NCBI GenBank assembly: GCA_049510975.1
Contig: JBEKYM010000007.1
Coordinates: 225,231 to 289,230, forward strand
Direction of reading: 5' to 3'
DNA: 64,000 bases
From: JAKACA01 sp049510975
Lineage (GTDB): Bacteria; Actinomycetota; Acidimicrobiia; Acidimicrobiales; Bog-793
Under the pieces are notes generated by a model. It saw only the letters and a program-made list of their open reading frames with translations, searched no databases and was not told the origin of the DNA. Both the position numbers and the translations under genes were made by a program. Below are positions 30,828 through 39,925 of the stretch, in pieces (the stretch's first letter is position 1; every line of letters starts with the position of its first letter).

Positions 30828-32481
30828 GAAAGTCCGGGTGTCCTTTCTCGGGGGACTCGGCGAGATCGGAAGAAACTGCGCCGTCGTCGAGCAAGGGGGC
30901 CGCCTCGTCGTCCTCGACTGCGGCATCATGTTCCCCAACCCGGAGATGCCCGGCGTCGACCTCGTCCTGCCCGACTTCGGGTGGCTCTTCGAACGGGCGG
31001 CCGACGTCGACGGCGTCGTGCTCACCCACGGCCACGAGGACCACGTCGGAGCGCTGGCGTACTTCCTGCGAGAAGTTCCCGTCCCGATCTTCGGATCGCC
31101 GTTCACCCTCGGGATCGCCCGCAACCGCCTCGACGAAGCCAACCTCAGCTCTTCGACCGAGTTCGTGGCCGTGGCCGACGGCGAGCGGCGCCGGATCGGG
31201 CCGTTCGACATCGAGTTCATCCCCGTCACCCACTCCGTCCCGTTCGGCTTCGCCCTCGCCTTTCACACCGCCCAGGGCGTCATCTTGCACACGGGCGACT
31301 TCAAGCTCGACTTGAACCCGGTGGACGGGCGGCGCACGGATCTGGCGAGGATCGGCCAGATCGCCTCCAGCGACGGGATCCGCCTGCTGCTGGCCGACTC
31401 CACCAACGCCGAGGAGCCGGGGTACACGGGAAGCGAATCGACCGTGGGACCGTCACTGCGGACGATCTTCCAGCAGAGCCGGAAGTCGCGCATCATCGTG
31501 GCGTGTTTCGCCAGCCACATCCACCGCATCCAACAGGTCGCCGATGCGGCCGTCGGTTCCGGCCGCCGCATCGCCCTGCTCGGCCGCTCGATGGTGAAGA
31601 ACGTCGGCGTGGCCCGCGAGCTGGGCCTCCTGAACGTGCCGGACTCTGCCTTCGTCGAGATCGAGAAGATCGCCGGCATCGACCCGGGGCAGCTCTGCGT
31701 CATCTCGACCGGTTCGCAGGGCGAGCCGATGTCCGCCCTCTCGCTCATGGCCGCCGGCGAGAGCCGCTGGCTGGACGTCACCGACGGCGACGTCGTCGTG
31801 CTCAGCTCGCACGCCATCCCGGGCAACGAATGGGCCGTCGCCAAGGTGATGGACGGCCTCGCCCGCAAAGGCGCCGAGGTCGTGCACGGCTCGATCGCCC
31901 ACGTGCACGAGAGCGGGCATGCCCGCCAGGGCGAGCTCTCGACGATGCTGTCGATCGCCAAGCCGAAGTCGTTCGTGCCCGTGCACGGCGAATACCGCCA
32001 CCTGCTGCGTCACTCTCGCCTCGCCATCGAGATGGGCGTTCCCGCCGGCGAGGTGCTCGTCTGCGAGGACGGTGACGTCATCGCTTTGACCGACGAGGGC
32101 ATCGACTTCGACGGCGAGGTCTCCTCGAGCTACGTCTTCGTGGACGGCCTTGCCGGCGACGTCGGGGTCGGGGTGCTCCGAGACCGCCGCGTCCTGGCCG
32201 AGGAGGGCGTGGTCGTCACCGTCGTCACCATCGACCGCAAGACGGGCGAGATGGTGGGGCCGCCGGAGATCGTGAGCCGGGGTTTCTTGTCGGAGCCAGG
32301 CCACGAGGACATCGCCGAGGAGGCGCGCTCGGCGGTTCAGAAGGCCGTCGAGGTGGGCGCCGGCCAGGTGAACCGCGACCCGGATGCCATCCGGAGGATC
32401 GTTCGGCGAACCGTCGGTCGCCTGGTGAACGAGCGCACCCGCCGGCGCCCGATGATCGTGGTGGTCGTCGTCGAGGCCTGA
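30820..32481 (+). CDS. rnj: Ribonuclease J
   Basis: A 553-residue metallo-beta-lactamase/beta-CASP ribonuclease with endo- and 5'-exonuclease activity in RNA maturation. The zinc motif is HGHEDH (His70, His72, Asp74, His75). The beta-CASP part has ACFASHIHRIQQ, TGSQGEPMSALS and VHVSGHA-like AHVHESGHARQGEL, then PVHGEYRHL. The GTG at 30820, just inside the dapA end, gives the normal start (MPEKVRVSFLGGLGEIGRN). The dapA-rnj-ftsK order is typical for actinobacteria. Confidence 0.94.
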   Translation: MPEKVRVSFLGGLGEIGRNCAVVEQGGRLVVLDCGIMFPNPEMPGVDLVLPDFGWLFERAADVDGVVLTHGHEDHVGALAYFLREVPVPIFGSPFTLGIARNRLDEANLSSSTEFVAVADGERRRIGPFDIEFIPVTHSVPFGFALAFHTAQGVILHTGDFKLDLNPVDGRRTDLARIGQIASSDGIRLLLADSTNAEEPGYTGSESTVGPSLRTIFQQSRKSRIIVACFASHIHRIQQVADAAVGSGRRIALLGRSMVKNVGVARELGLLNVPDSAFVEIEKIAGIDPGQLCVISTGSQGEPMSALSLMAAGESRWLDVTDGDVVVLSSHAIPGNEWAVAKVMDGLARKGAEVVHGSIAHVHESGHARQGELSTMLSIAKPKSFVPVHGEYRHLLRHSRLAIEMGVPAGEVLVCEDGDVIALTDEGIDFDGEVSSSYVFVDGLAGDVGVGVLRDRRVLAEEGVVVTVVTIDRKTGEMVGPPEIVSRGFLSEPGHEDIAEEARSAVQKAVEVGAGQVNRDPDAIRRIVRRTVGRLVNERTRRRPMIVVVVVEA

Positions 32482-32581
32482 CCGAGACTCCCGCGGTTGC
32501 TGCCTGCGGTTCGCCCACGGTCCTCGCCTCCGAGCGTTGTCACCGTCGCCTGCTGAGGCTGGTGTTAGCGTTGTTGCCACT

Positions 32582-35518
32582 GTGGCAGTGACAAAACCAG
32601 CTGCTGGCACCCGCGGCACACGCTCGGGTTCCCGCGCCAGCTCAGGGTCGACGGCGGTCCGGCGCGCCAAGAAGGCGGCGCCGAAGGCGACCTCCACCGC
32701 CCGCCGGCCGGCGCCGAGCCGCCGCTCCGGGGCGGCCAAGGCAACGAGCAGGGCCTCGTCGGGGGCGGCGACGCGCCGGCCGCGCACCAGCACTGGTCCG
32801 TCGGTCTTCGCCCGCGCCCTCGATCGCGTGCTCGTCCTTGCCGGAGCGCAGCCGGACGACGCTTGGGGACTGCTCCTCGTCGTCGTCGGTGTCCTGTTGG
32901 CCCTCGGCATCCACTTCGGAGTCCTCGGGCCCGCCGGCCGGGCCATCACGAGCGGCGGCGGCCGCCTGTTCGGTTGGGGCGAGGACGTCCTGCCGGCGTC
33001 TCTTGTCGTCGGCGGCGCCCTGCTCGTGGCACAGCGCTCGTGGTGGGGTTTCCTCGGCACCGTCAACTCCGTCGTGCTCCTCACGCTCGCCGCCGCCGGC
33101 CTCGGCGACCTCGCGGGCGGGAGCCCGAGCTTGAGCGCCCCGGTGGCACGTCTGGCCGGCGCCGGCGGTGTGGTGGGTGCCGCCCTCGGCGGTGGGATGG
33201 CCAAAGTGATCGGTGTCGCCGGCTCCGGGGTCGTCCTCGGAGCGGCCGCGTTCACCGCCATCTGCTGGCTGCTCGGCGGCCGCGTGGTGGAGGTCCTGCG
33301 CACCGCGGCAGTCGGAGTGGGGCGTGGCGCACGGTGGGCTGTGACGGAGTTTCGTGCGTTCCGCCGCCAGACCCTTGCAGGCGCCCAGCTCGAGGCCGCC
33401 CGCTCCGGGGCGCTCGCCGTGCCCGGGCGGCAACAGGCAGCGCCGGCCGGCCCGCTCACGGTGTCGGAGGCGTTCCGGCCGATCCCGCCCTACGACATGG
33501 ACCTCGACGGCGCACCGGAACCGGGTGCCATCGAGGTGCCAGACGACGAGCCTGTCGAGGGGGCCGCTCACGAGGACCCGCTCGCAGCTGCCGGCGCCGG
33601 CACCTCGAGCCGGGCGAGCGACTCGCTCCTCGCCGGCGGGATGCTCGATCCCGCCCTCGCAGATCACAAATCCGAGCAGCTCACCCTGCCGGTCCCGTTG
33701 CCGAACGCCAACTGGCGGCTCCCTGCCGCCAAATTGTTGAAGCGCAGCAAGGACCAGACTCACGACCGGGCCGAGATCGAAGGCCGTGGCCGTGTCCTCG
33801 AGCGGGCGCTGGCGGCCCACGGCGTCGAAACCCACCTCGTCGGCTTCACCGTCGGTCCCACCGTCACTCGATTCGAGCTGGAGCTCGGCGCCGGTGTGAA
33901 GGTGGCGCGGGTGACGAACCTCGCCAAGGACATCGCCTACGCGATGGCCTCGCCGGACGTCCGCATCCTTGCGCCGATCCCAGGGCGATCCGCCATCGGC
34001 GTGGAAGTCCCCAACCAGAACCGGCAGCTCGTCACGCTCGGCGACGTCTTGTCCACGAACGACGCCCGCCGCGCCACCCATCCGCTCGAGGTCGCTCTTG
34101 GCCGCGACATCGCCGGCCGAGCCGTCATGGTCAACCTCGCCGAGATGCCTCACCTGCTCATCGCGGGCGCCACGGGGGCCGGCAAGTCGTCGTGCATCAA
34201 CTCGGTGATCACCTCGATCCTCATGCGAGCGACACCCGACGAAGTCCGCCTCATCCTGGTCGACCCGAAACGGGTCGAGCTCGGGCAGTACAACGGACTG
34301 CCCCACTTGCTCACCCAAGTCGTCGTCAACCCCAAGCGCGCCGCCAACGCCCTCAACTGGGCCGTGACGGAGATGGAGCGCCGCTACGACTTGCTGGCCG
34401 AAGTCGGCATGCGGGACATCACCGGTTACAACGCTGCCGTCGACCGGGGCGACTTCCTCGACCCGGTCGCCGGGGCCGCCTCGACCGAGGCGGACGAAGT
34501 CGCCTCCCACACCGACCCCGACATCGACTCCGAGGCGGGCACCGACCCCGAGATCGGCTTCGGCCCGAGCCTCGGTACGGAGGGACGCTCCGGCATCGCC
34601 GGCGACTTCCGCGCCGGCGCCCTCCGTGCCGGCGCCCCGGACGACGCCGCGGACGAGATCCCAGACGACCCCAGCCCGAACGTCAGCCTGCTCGGCGGGG
34701 CGCCCGTGCCCCTGGCGGCGCCGTACGGCATCGCCGCCGGCGTGTCCATGCCGGCGTTCCAGCCGGAGCCGCCGGTCCCGTCGGCAACGGTGACCGCCAT
34801 GGTCGAGGCCGCCCGCGCCCGCACGGAGGGCCGCGACGGTGTCGTCCACGGGCGCCTGCCGTTCATCCTCATCGTCGTCGACGAGCTCAACGACCTCATG
34901 ATGGTGGCCGCCCGTGACGTGGAGGAGTCGATCTGCCGGATCGCCCAGATGGCAAGGGCCGTCGGGATCCACCTCGTGATCGCCACCCAGCGGCCCTCCG
35001 TCGACGTCATCACCGGTGTCATCAAGGCCAACATCCCCTCGCGTCTGGCCTTTTCGGTGTCCTCGCTCGCCGACAGCCGCGTCATCCTCGACCAGCCGGG
35101 TGCGGAGCGGCTCATCGGTCGCGGCGACTTGCTCCTCCTGTCAGCCTCCTCGAGCGTTCCCCGCCGCTTGCAAGGTCCCTGGGTGGGCGAGGACGAGGTG
35201 CGAGGCGTCGTCGGTCACTGGCGGCGCCAGAGCGGCCCCCGGTACGTCGAAGGCGTCGAGGGCGACACCACGGCCGGCAGCCACGGCGGTGGGGCCAATG
35301 ACGATGACGACGAACTGCTCGCCACCGCGATGGAGCTCGTGGTCCGGTCGCAGCTCGGGTCCACGTCGATGCTGCAGCGCAAGCTCCGTGTCGGCTTTGC
35401 CCGAGCTGGGCGCTTGATGGATCTGCTGGAGCGTCGCGGCGTCGTCGGTCCTTCCGAGGGGTCCAAAGCGAGGGCGGTCCTCATGACGTCCGAGGAGCTG
35501 GACCAGCTCGAGCCCTGA
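32582..35518 (+). CDS. ftsK: DNA translocase FtsK
   Basis: A 978-residue membrane-anchored motor that moves chromosome ends through the division septum. A basic, Ala/Thr/Ser-rich N-terminus (1-75) precedes about four membrane helices (about 85-235). The motor follows, with Walker A GATGAGKSS (about 529), Walker B FILIVVDELNDLMM (about 760) and a C-terminal gamma winged helix (STSMLQRKLRVGFARAGRLMDLLE). Between GMRDITGYNAAVDRG and the Walker B strand lies an extra acidic, Ala/Gly-rich stretch of about 135 residues not usual for FtsK. The start is uncertain: GTG 32582 lies ten bases after a TAGCGT box; TTG 32537 is the other choice. Confidence 0.92.
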   Translation: MAVTKPAAGTRGTRSGSRASSGSTAVRRAKKAAPKATSTARRPAPSRRSGAAKATSRASSGAATRRPRTSTGPSVFARALDRVLVLAGAQPDDAWGLLLVVVGVLLALGIHFGVLGPAGRAITSGGGRLFGWGEDVLPASLVVGGALLVAQRSWWGFLGTVNSVVLLTLAAAGLGDLAGGSPSLSAPVARLAGAGGVVGAALGGGMAKVIGVAGSGVVLGAAAFTAICWLLGGRVVEVLRTAAVGVGRGARWAVTEFRAFRRQTLAGAQLEAARSGALAVPGRQQAAPAGPLTVSEAFRPIPPYDMDLDGAPEPGAIEVPDDEPVEGAAHEDPLAAAGAGTSSRASDSLLAGGMLDPALADHKSEQLTLPVPLPNANWRLPAAKLLKRSKDQTHDRAEIEGRGRVLERALAAHGVETHLVGFTVGPTVTRFELELGAGVKVARVTNLAKDIAYAMASPDVRILAPIPGRSAIGVEVPNQNRQLVTLGDVLSTNDARRATHPLEVALGRDIAGRAVMVNLAEMPHLLIAGATGAGKSSCINSVITSILMRATPDEVRLILVDPKRVELGQYNGLPHLLTQVVVNPKRAANALNWAVTEMERRYDLLAEVGMRDITGYNAAVDRGDFLDPVAGAASTEADEVASHTDPDIDSEAGTDPEIGFGPSLGTEGRSGIAGDFRAGALRAGAPDDAADEIPDDPSPNVSLLGGAPVPLAAPYGIAAGVSMPAFQPEPPVPSATVTAMVEAARARTEGRDGVVHGRLPFILIVVDELNDLMMVAARDVEESICRIAQMARAVGIHLVIATQRPSVDVITGVIKANIPSRLAFSVSSLADSRVILDQPGAERLIGRGDLLLLSASSSVPRRLQGPWVGEDEVRGVVGHWRRQSGPRYVEGVEGDTTAGSHGGGANDDDDELLATAMELVVRSQLGSTSMLQRKLRVGFARAGRLMDLLERRGVVGPSEGSKARAVLMTSEELDQLEP

Positions 35519-35548
35519 CCCTGGCAAGCATGACCCGCTCCGATTCCC

Positions 35549-35554
35549 TAAGTT
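35549..35554 (+). promoter_or_regulatory. -10 box of the D-Ala-D-Ala carboxypeptidase gene (leaderless transcript)
   Basis: TAAGTT ends seven bases before the ATG at 35562. It decides in favour of that start over the TTG at 35553, which lies inside the box. Confidence 0.5.
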
Positions 35555-35561
35555 GGACGTC

Positions 35562-36998
35562 ATGACGGCCGGGAACGATCCTCCAATTCCCGGCCCCGCC
35601 ACGCCGGGCCGCCACGCATCGAGCCATGCCGCCAGCCACGCCGCCAGCAAGGCGGCAAGCCAGGCCCGCGTCGCCGAGCGCCGCGACGCCCGGCATCGTG
35701 CGGCCGCCGTGAGGGCCGCCCGCCGGCGCGGTCGCTTACGCCTTGCCGGCCTGCTCCTGGTCGGTGCCCTCGTCACGGTGCTCGTCCTCTCGGTGGGCGG
35801 GGCCACCGGTCACGACCCGAAAGGGGCAGCGTCGCCGAAAGCGAACCGGCCGGTTCCAACCGTGGCTCCGTTCGTGCGCTCCACCATGTCGTCGGTCGTG
35901 ATCCCCGGCAAGCGGGTCGCTCTTCCCTTCCCGCACGCCGGCGAGGGTGCGGCCATGGTGAGCGGTGTCGGGATCGTCGGCTCCACGAAGAACGAGAAGT
36001 CCGTGCCCGTCGCGAGCGTGACCAAGATCATGACGGCCTATCTCGTGCTGAAGGATCACCCGCTGGTGGGTGAGGCGGGTGGGCCGACGTTCGTCATGAC
36101 GGCGGCGAACCACCAGGCCTGGGTCGCCGACGCGGAGGCAAACGACTCCAGCGTCGAGGTGAAGGTCGGTGAGCGTCTCGATGAGCGCCAGCTGCTGCAG
36201 GCGCTCATGATCCCCTCGGCCGACAACATCGCCGATTACCTCGCCGCTTGGGACGCCGGCAGCACGAAGGCATTCGTGGCCAAGATGAACGCCACGGCGG
36301 CGGCTCTCCACCTCACCGGCACACACTTCGCCGACGCCAGCGGCATCAACCCGGGATCGCGGGGCAACGCCGTCGACATCGTCCGTTTGGCGTCGCTCGC
36401 CATGCAGAACCCGGTGCTGCAGTCGATCGTCGACGAGCAGTTCATCCGCCTGCCGGTGACAGGCGAGATCTGGAACACCTACGACCCGGTCGTCGGCGTC
36501 GACGGCATCATCGGGGTGAAGTCGGGTTTCACCCAAGCAGCCGAAACGAACCTCGTCACCGCCGCCTGGCGCTCAGTCCACGGGCACCGGGTCATGGTCG
36601 TCTGCGACGTCCTCGGGCAGCCGAACAGCCTGCTCGGTGACGGCCTCAACAACGAGGCCGTCCTGAATGCCGTCAGCGCCGAGCTTCGCCTCACGACCGT
36701 CGAGGCCCGCCAGACCGTCGTCGGCGAGGCGCTCACGGACTGGAACCGCGACACCTCCGCCGTGCGACTGGCGAGCGCTGTCGAGGTGGTCGGCTGGCCG
36801 GGCCTCGTGCTCTCGCCGGATGTGGTCGCAATCGCCGGCACGAGGACCCCGCCGGCCAAGGGTTGGCCGGCGGGCACCACGGTGGGCATCTTCGAACTTC
36901 GCTGTGCAGACGGCACGGCCTCTCGAGCGTCAGTGGTCCTGCAGTCGTCCATTCGCCCGCCCCCTGCCGGCTGGACACCACCGGCGGCCGGAGGCTAA
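35562..36998 (+). CDS. D-alanyl-D-alanine carboxypeptidase (S11 family)
   Basis: A 478-residue low-molecular-weight penicillin-binding protein. The cytoplasmic N-terminus has a His/Ala/Ser repeat (ASSHAASHAASKAAS) and an Arg/Ala helix, then one membrane helix (LAGLLLVGALVTVLVLSVGG). The extracytoplasmic catalytic domain shows SxxK as SVTK, SxN as SADN and the KTG box as KSG (GVKSGFTQAAE). The Ser variant is tolerated in S11 enzymes. It trims the terminal D-Ala of peptidoglycan stem peptides. The C-terminal part could be the regulatory beta domain. thrB follows after ten bases and is likely cotranscribed. Confidence 0.88.
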   Translation: MTAGNDPPIPGPATPGRHASSHAASHAASKAASQARVAERRDARHRAAAVRAARRRGRLRLAGLLLVGALVTVLVLSVGGATGHDPKGAASPKANRPVPTVAPFVRSTMSSVVIPGKRVALPFPHAGEGAAMVSGVGIVGSTKNEKSVPVASVTKIMTAYLVLKDHPLVGEAGGPTFVMTAANHQAWVADAEANDSSVEVKVGERLDERQLLQALMIPSADNIADYLAAWDAGSTKAFVAKMNATAAALHLTGTHFADASGINPGSRGNAVDIVRLASLAMQNPVLQSIVDEQFIRLPVTGEIWNTYDPVVGVDGIIGVKSGFTQAAETNLVTAAWRSVHGHRVMVVCDVLGQPNSLLGDGLNNEAVLNAVSAELRLTTVEARQTVVGEALTDWNRDTSAVRLASAVEVVGWPGLVLSPDVVAIAGTRTPPAKGWPAGTTVGIFELRCADGTASRASVVLQSSIRPPPAGWTPPAAGG

Positions 36999-37008
36999 GC
37001 CCAGCGCC

Positions 37009-37860
37009 GTGAAAGCGCGCGTCCCGGGCTCGTCGTCGAATCTCGGGCCGGGCTTTGACGTGCTGGGCCTGGCGCTGCGCGTCTACGTCGAGGTGGAGGT
37101 GAGACCTTCCGAGCACCTCAGGGTTCACACCGAGGGCGAAGGGTCGGAGTTCGCCGGCGACGAGTCGCACTTCGCCGCCCGCGTGGCGCGGTCGGTGCTC
37201 GGCCACGATGAGGTCGCCATCAACCTGCGCTCGTCCATCCCGGTCAGCCGCGGCCTCGGTTCATCGGCAGCCGTCGCCGTCGCCGTCGCCGCCGCAGCCG
37301 GCGCCGCAGACCCCCTCGCCGTGGCTGCCCGCCTCGACGGTCACGCCGAGAACGCCGCCGCCTCCGTGCTCGGAGGACTCGTGGCGGCCACGATGATCGA
37401 TGGCGCGCCGGTGGCGCGCCGGCTGCCGCTCGACGACCGCTTGGGCTACGTCGTGGTCGTGCCCGACCGTCACCTGCCGACCCAGCTCGCTCGCTCCGTC
37501 CTTCCCGAGGACATCCCGCTGGCTGACGCCGTCTACAACCTCGGTCGGATGGGGCTGCTGCTCGCCGGGCTGGCGGACGCCTCCGCCTTGCTGCCGGCCG
37601 CCGCCGGCGACCGCCTGCACCAGGACGCTCGCTCGAGGCTGTTCCCCGAGGCGCCCGAACTGCTCGAGCGGTTGCACGCGGGTGGGGCGGCCGTCGCCTG
37701 CTGGTCGGGCGCCGGCCCGGCGATGCTCGCCATCTGCGCCAGCGCCGGCGAGGCCCTGGGCGTGGAGACGGCGGCCGAGAAGGCGCTTGCGGCCCTCGGC
37801 CTGTCCGGTTTCGCCATGGTCGTCGAGCCTGACCTGCAGGGCCTCGTCCTCGATCCCTGA
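37009..37860 (+). CDS. thrB: Homoserine kinase
   Basis: A 283-residue GHMP kinase phosphorylating homoserine on the way to threonine. The N-terminus MKARVPGSSSNLGPGFDVLGLAL is the classic ThrB opening. The GHMP ATP loop is PVSRGLGSSAAV, and the C-terminal motif AACWSGAGPAMLAI-type glycines are present. GTG 37009 directly precedes this opening; the longer frame from 36667 overlaps the upstream gene. thrA and thrC are not in the window. A short hairpin GCGGT-GGC-ACCGC follows the stop. Confidence 0.92.
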   Translation: MKARVPGSSSNLGPGFDVLGLALRVYVEVEVRPSEHLRVHTEGEGSEFAGDESHFAARVARSVLGHDEVAINLRSSIPVSRGLGSSAAVAVAVAAAAGAADPLAVAARLDGHAENAAASVLGGLVAATMIDGAPVARRLPLDDRLGYVVVVPDRHLPTQLARSVLPEDIPLADAVYNLGRMGLLLAGLADASALLPAAAGDRLHQDARSRLFPEAPELLERLHAGGAAVACWSGAGPAMLAICASAGEALGVETAAEKALAALGLSGFAMVVEPDLQGLVLDP

Positions 37861-37971
37861 GCGGTGGCACCGCCCTCGACGTCCTCGCCACCCGAAGAAA
37901 CCCACCTCCCGCCCCGCCAACGTCCTCTATGGTGACGGCAAAGCCGCACGAAGCGTGACGGAGGGGATCGA

Positions 37972-38031
37972 ATGCGACTCTTCAGGTTCCACCTGATGCT
38001 CTCGCGCGCCGGCGACCTCGACCGGGAGTGA
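37972..38031 (+). CDS. Possible 19-residue leader peptide
   Basis: The frame encodes MRLFRFHLMLSRAGDLDRE. Its ATG has one of the better ribosome sites here, GGAGGGG (37960-37966), five bases upstream. A -10-like TATGGT lies at 37928-37933. It ends seven bases before the PAS-GGDEF gene, whose own ribosome site is poor, so translation could be coupled. Homology is unknown; it could also be an unused frame in a leader. Confidence 0.4.
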   Translation: MRLFRFHLMLSRAGDLDRE

Positions 38032-38038
38032 TCCGGGG

Positions 38039-39376
38039 GTGACCGGCGACGCCACCGGTGCCTTCGTCGGCGCCGGCTCGGTCGACGAGCTGGTGCGCTC
38101 GTTCATTCACACGGGCCAGCTCGCCTACGTGGCCTTGCGTTCCGACGGCGTCGTCGTCTTCGCCGGAGAGTCCACGAGGGCCGTGACGGGCTGGGCGCCG
38201 GGAGATCTCGTGGGCAGCAACGCCCTCGACTGGTTGCACCCCGATGACGCCGAGCGGGCACTGTTACAGCTGAGCGAGCTGACACTTGTCGGTTCCACGC
38301 CCGGCTCGAGCCTGTTCCGCATCCGTCACATCGACGGCTCCTTCATCCCCCTCGAGGTGCTGGCGTCCCTCGTGAGCGACGGCGCCGAGTCGCTCATCGG
38401 TCTGTGGTTGCGAAACGCCCAGCACCAGCTCTTCCTCGAGGATCTGCTGCACAAGATGGTGACCGGAGCGTCCCGCTCCGAGTCGCTCCTCCTCGTGTGC
38501 GATGGCATCGACTGGCAACAGTTCGGCTCGAGTGTGGCGATTGCCTGGAGCGACGACGGCGGCATCCGTCAGGTGGGTACGGGCTTGCCCGACTCGCTCG
38601 GGGGCGCGGACGCCGACATCGCCACACCGTGGGACCTCACCCGCCGCGACGGGCTCGCTCGCCAGGGGACGGTCGCCGATCTCGACGAGGGTCGCCAGGC
38701 GGAGGCGACCCGGCTCGGGATCGGCGCGTACTGGGTGGAGCCGGTCGTGTGGACGCCGAACCGCCCGCCGGCGACGATCACGATCTGGACGGCCGAGGGG
38801 CCGCGAGCACCGGGGATCCACGCCTATGGGATGGGGCTCGTCCGCAACCTCGTCGAGCTCGTGCTGCGCTGGACCGAGCAGGCCGCCCGGCTCGACCAGG
38901 CGGCCCGCTCGGACTCGCTCACGGGGCTCGTCAACCACCGGGCCTTCTACACCGCCCTCGACGAATCAGACGTCGGCGGCGCCGTGTTGTACTGCGACCT
39001 CGATCACTTCAAACCGGTCAACGACGACCTCGGCCACTCCGCCGGCGACGCCCTCCTGCGGGTGGCGGCTCGCCGCATCGAAGGCTGCGTGCGAGGCGAC
39101 GATGTCGTCGGGCGCCTTGGCGGCGACGAGTTCGCCATCCTGTGCAGCGGGGTGGGCGAGACCGAGGCGCTCGAGATCGCCCGGCGCATCCTCGAGGCGC
39201 TGAAGGAACCGTTTCGCCTGGACGGGGCACCGAAGGAGGTGCGCATCGACGCCAGCATCGGTGTGGCCGTGAGCACGACGCCGATGACCGAGGAGCTGTT
39301 ACGGGCGGCCGATCGAGCGCTCAGTGCGGCCAAGTCCGCAGGGCGCGGGCGGGTGGTGCTCGGCGGCGTCACGTAG
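38039..39376 (+). CDS. PAS-domain diguanylate cyclase
   Basis: A 445-residue signalling protein making cyclic di-GMP. A PAS domain occupies about 25-130 (VALRSDGVVVFAGESTRAVTGWAPGDLVGSNALDWLHPDD is its core). A poorly conserved middle domain (about 130-275), perhaps GAF-like, follows. The GGDEF domain (about 285-440) is intact: LGGDEFAIL around residue 361, with the product-inhibition motif RGDD five residues upstream. No membrane segment is seen, so it is cytosolic. GTG 38039 has only GGGGG close by as a ribosome site. It is convergent with sufU. Confidence 0.88.
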   Translation: MTGDATGAFVGAGSVDELVRSFIHTGQLAYVALRSDGVVVFAGESTRAVTGWAPGDLVGSNALDWLHPDDAERALLQLSELTLVGSTPGSSLFRIRHIDGSFIPLEVLASLVSDGAESLIGLWLRNAQHQLFLEDLLHKMVTGASRSESLLLVCDGIDWQQFGSSVAIAWSDDGGIRQVGTGLPDSLGGADADIATPWDLTRRDGLARQGTVADLDEGRQAEATRLGIGAYWVEPVVWTPNRPPATITIWTAEGPRAPGIHAYGMGLVRNLVELVLRWTEQAARLDQAARSDSLTGLVNHRAFYTALDESDVGGAVLYCDLDHFKPVNDDLGHSAGDALLRVAARRIEGCVRGDDVVGRLGGDEFAILCSGVGETEALEIARRILEALKEPFRLDGAPKEVRIDASIGVAVSTTPMTEELLRAADRALSAAKSAGRGRVVLGGVT

Positions 39377-39425
39377 GGGCCCTCCCGGCTGTCGGTGAGG
39401 ACCGCCGGGGTCAGGCTTGTGCCGG

Positions 39426-39923
39426 TCAGGCCTCGCTCGGCACCCCGGCCTCGATCTCGTCGAGGCCCTGGGCAAGGGTGTTCCACGACAGGGTGGCGCA
39501 TTTGATGCGGACGGGGAACTTCACGACGCCCTGCAGGGCGGCGAGCTCGCCGAGGTCCTGCCCGGACAGCGCTTCGGCGGCATCCTCGCCAGTGGGCTCC
39601 TCGCCGCCGATCGCCTGGGAGTGAATCGTCATCATCCCTTTGAACGAGCCGATGAGCTCGCGGGCCTTGGCTGTCGACTTGCCCTTCACGGCAGCAGACA
39701 TCATCGAGGCCGACGACTGGCTGATCGAGCAGCCCTGCCCACTGATCCGCAGGTCGGTCACGGTGTCGTCCTCGACCTCGAGGTACACCACCACCTCGTC
39801 ACCACACAGGGGGTTGAAGCCCTCGACACGGTGGGCCGGCGGCACGGCCAGCTCCCCCCGGTTACGCGGTGAGCGGTAGTGGTCGAGGATGATCTCGCGA
39901 TAGAGGTCTTCCAGGCCGGTCAT
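39426..39923 (-). CDS. sufU: SufU zinc-dependent sulfurtransferase/scaffold for Fe-S assembly
   Basis: A 165-residue IscU-like protein. The cysteines lie in NPLCGD (Cys40), GQGCSIS (Cys65) and RIKCATL (about 139). The insertion between the second and third cysteines, typical for SufU versus IscU, is present. SufU accepts sulfur from SufS by zinc-ligand swapping. It starts two bases after the sufS stop, in the same - strand operon. Confidence 0.93.
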   Translation of the reverse strand: MTGLEDLYREIILDHYRSPRNRGELAVPPAHRVEGFNPLCGDEVVVYLEVEDDTVTDLRISGQGCSISQSSASMMSAAVKGKSTAKARELIGSFKGMMTIHSQAIGGEEPTGEDAAEALSGQDLGELAALQGVVKFPVRIKCATLSWNTLAQGLDEIEAGVPSEA

Positions 39924-39925
39924 GG

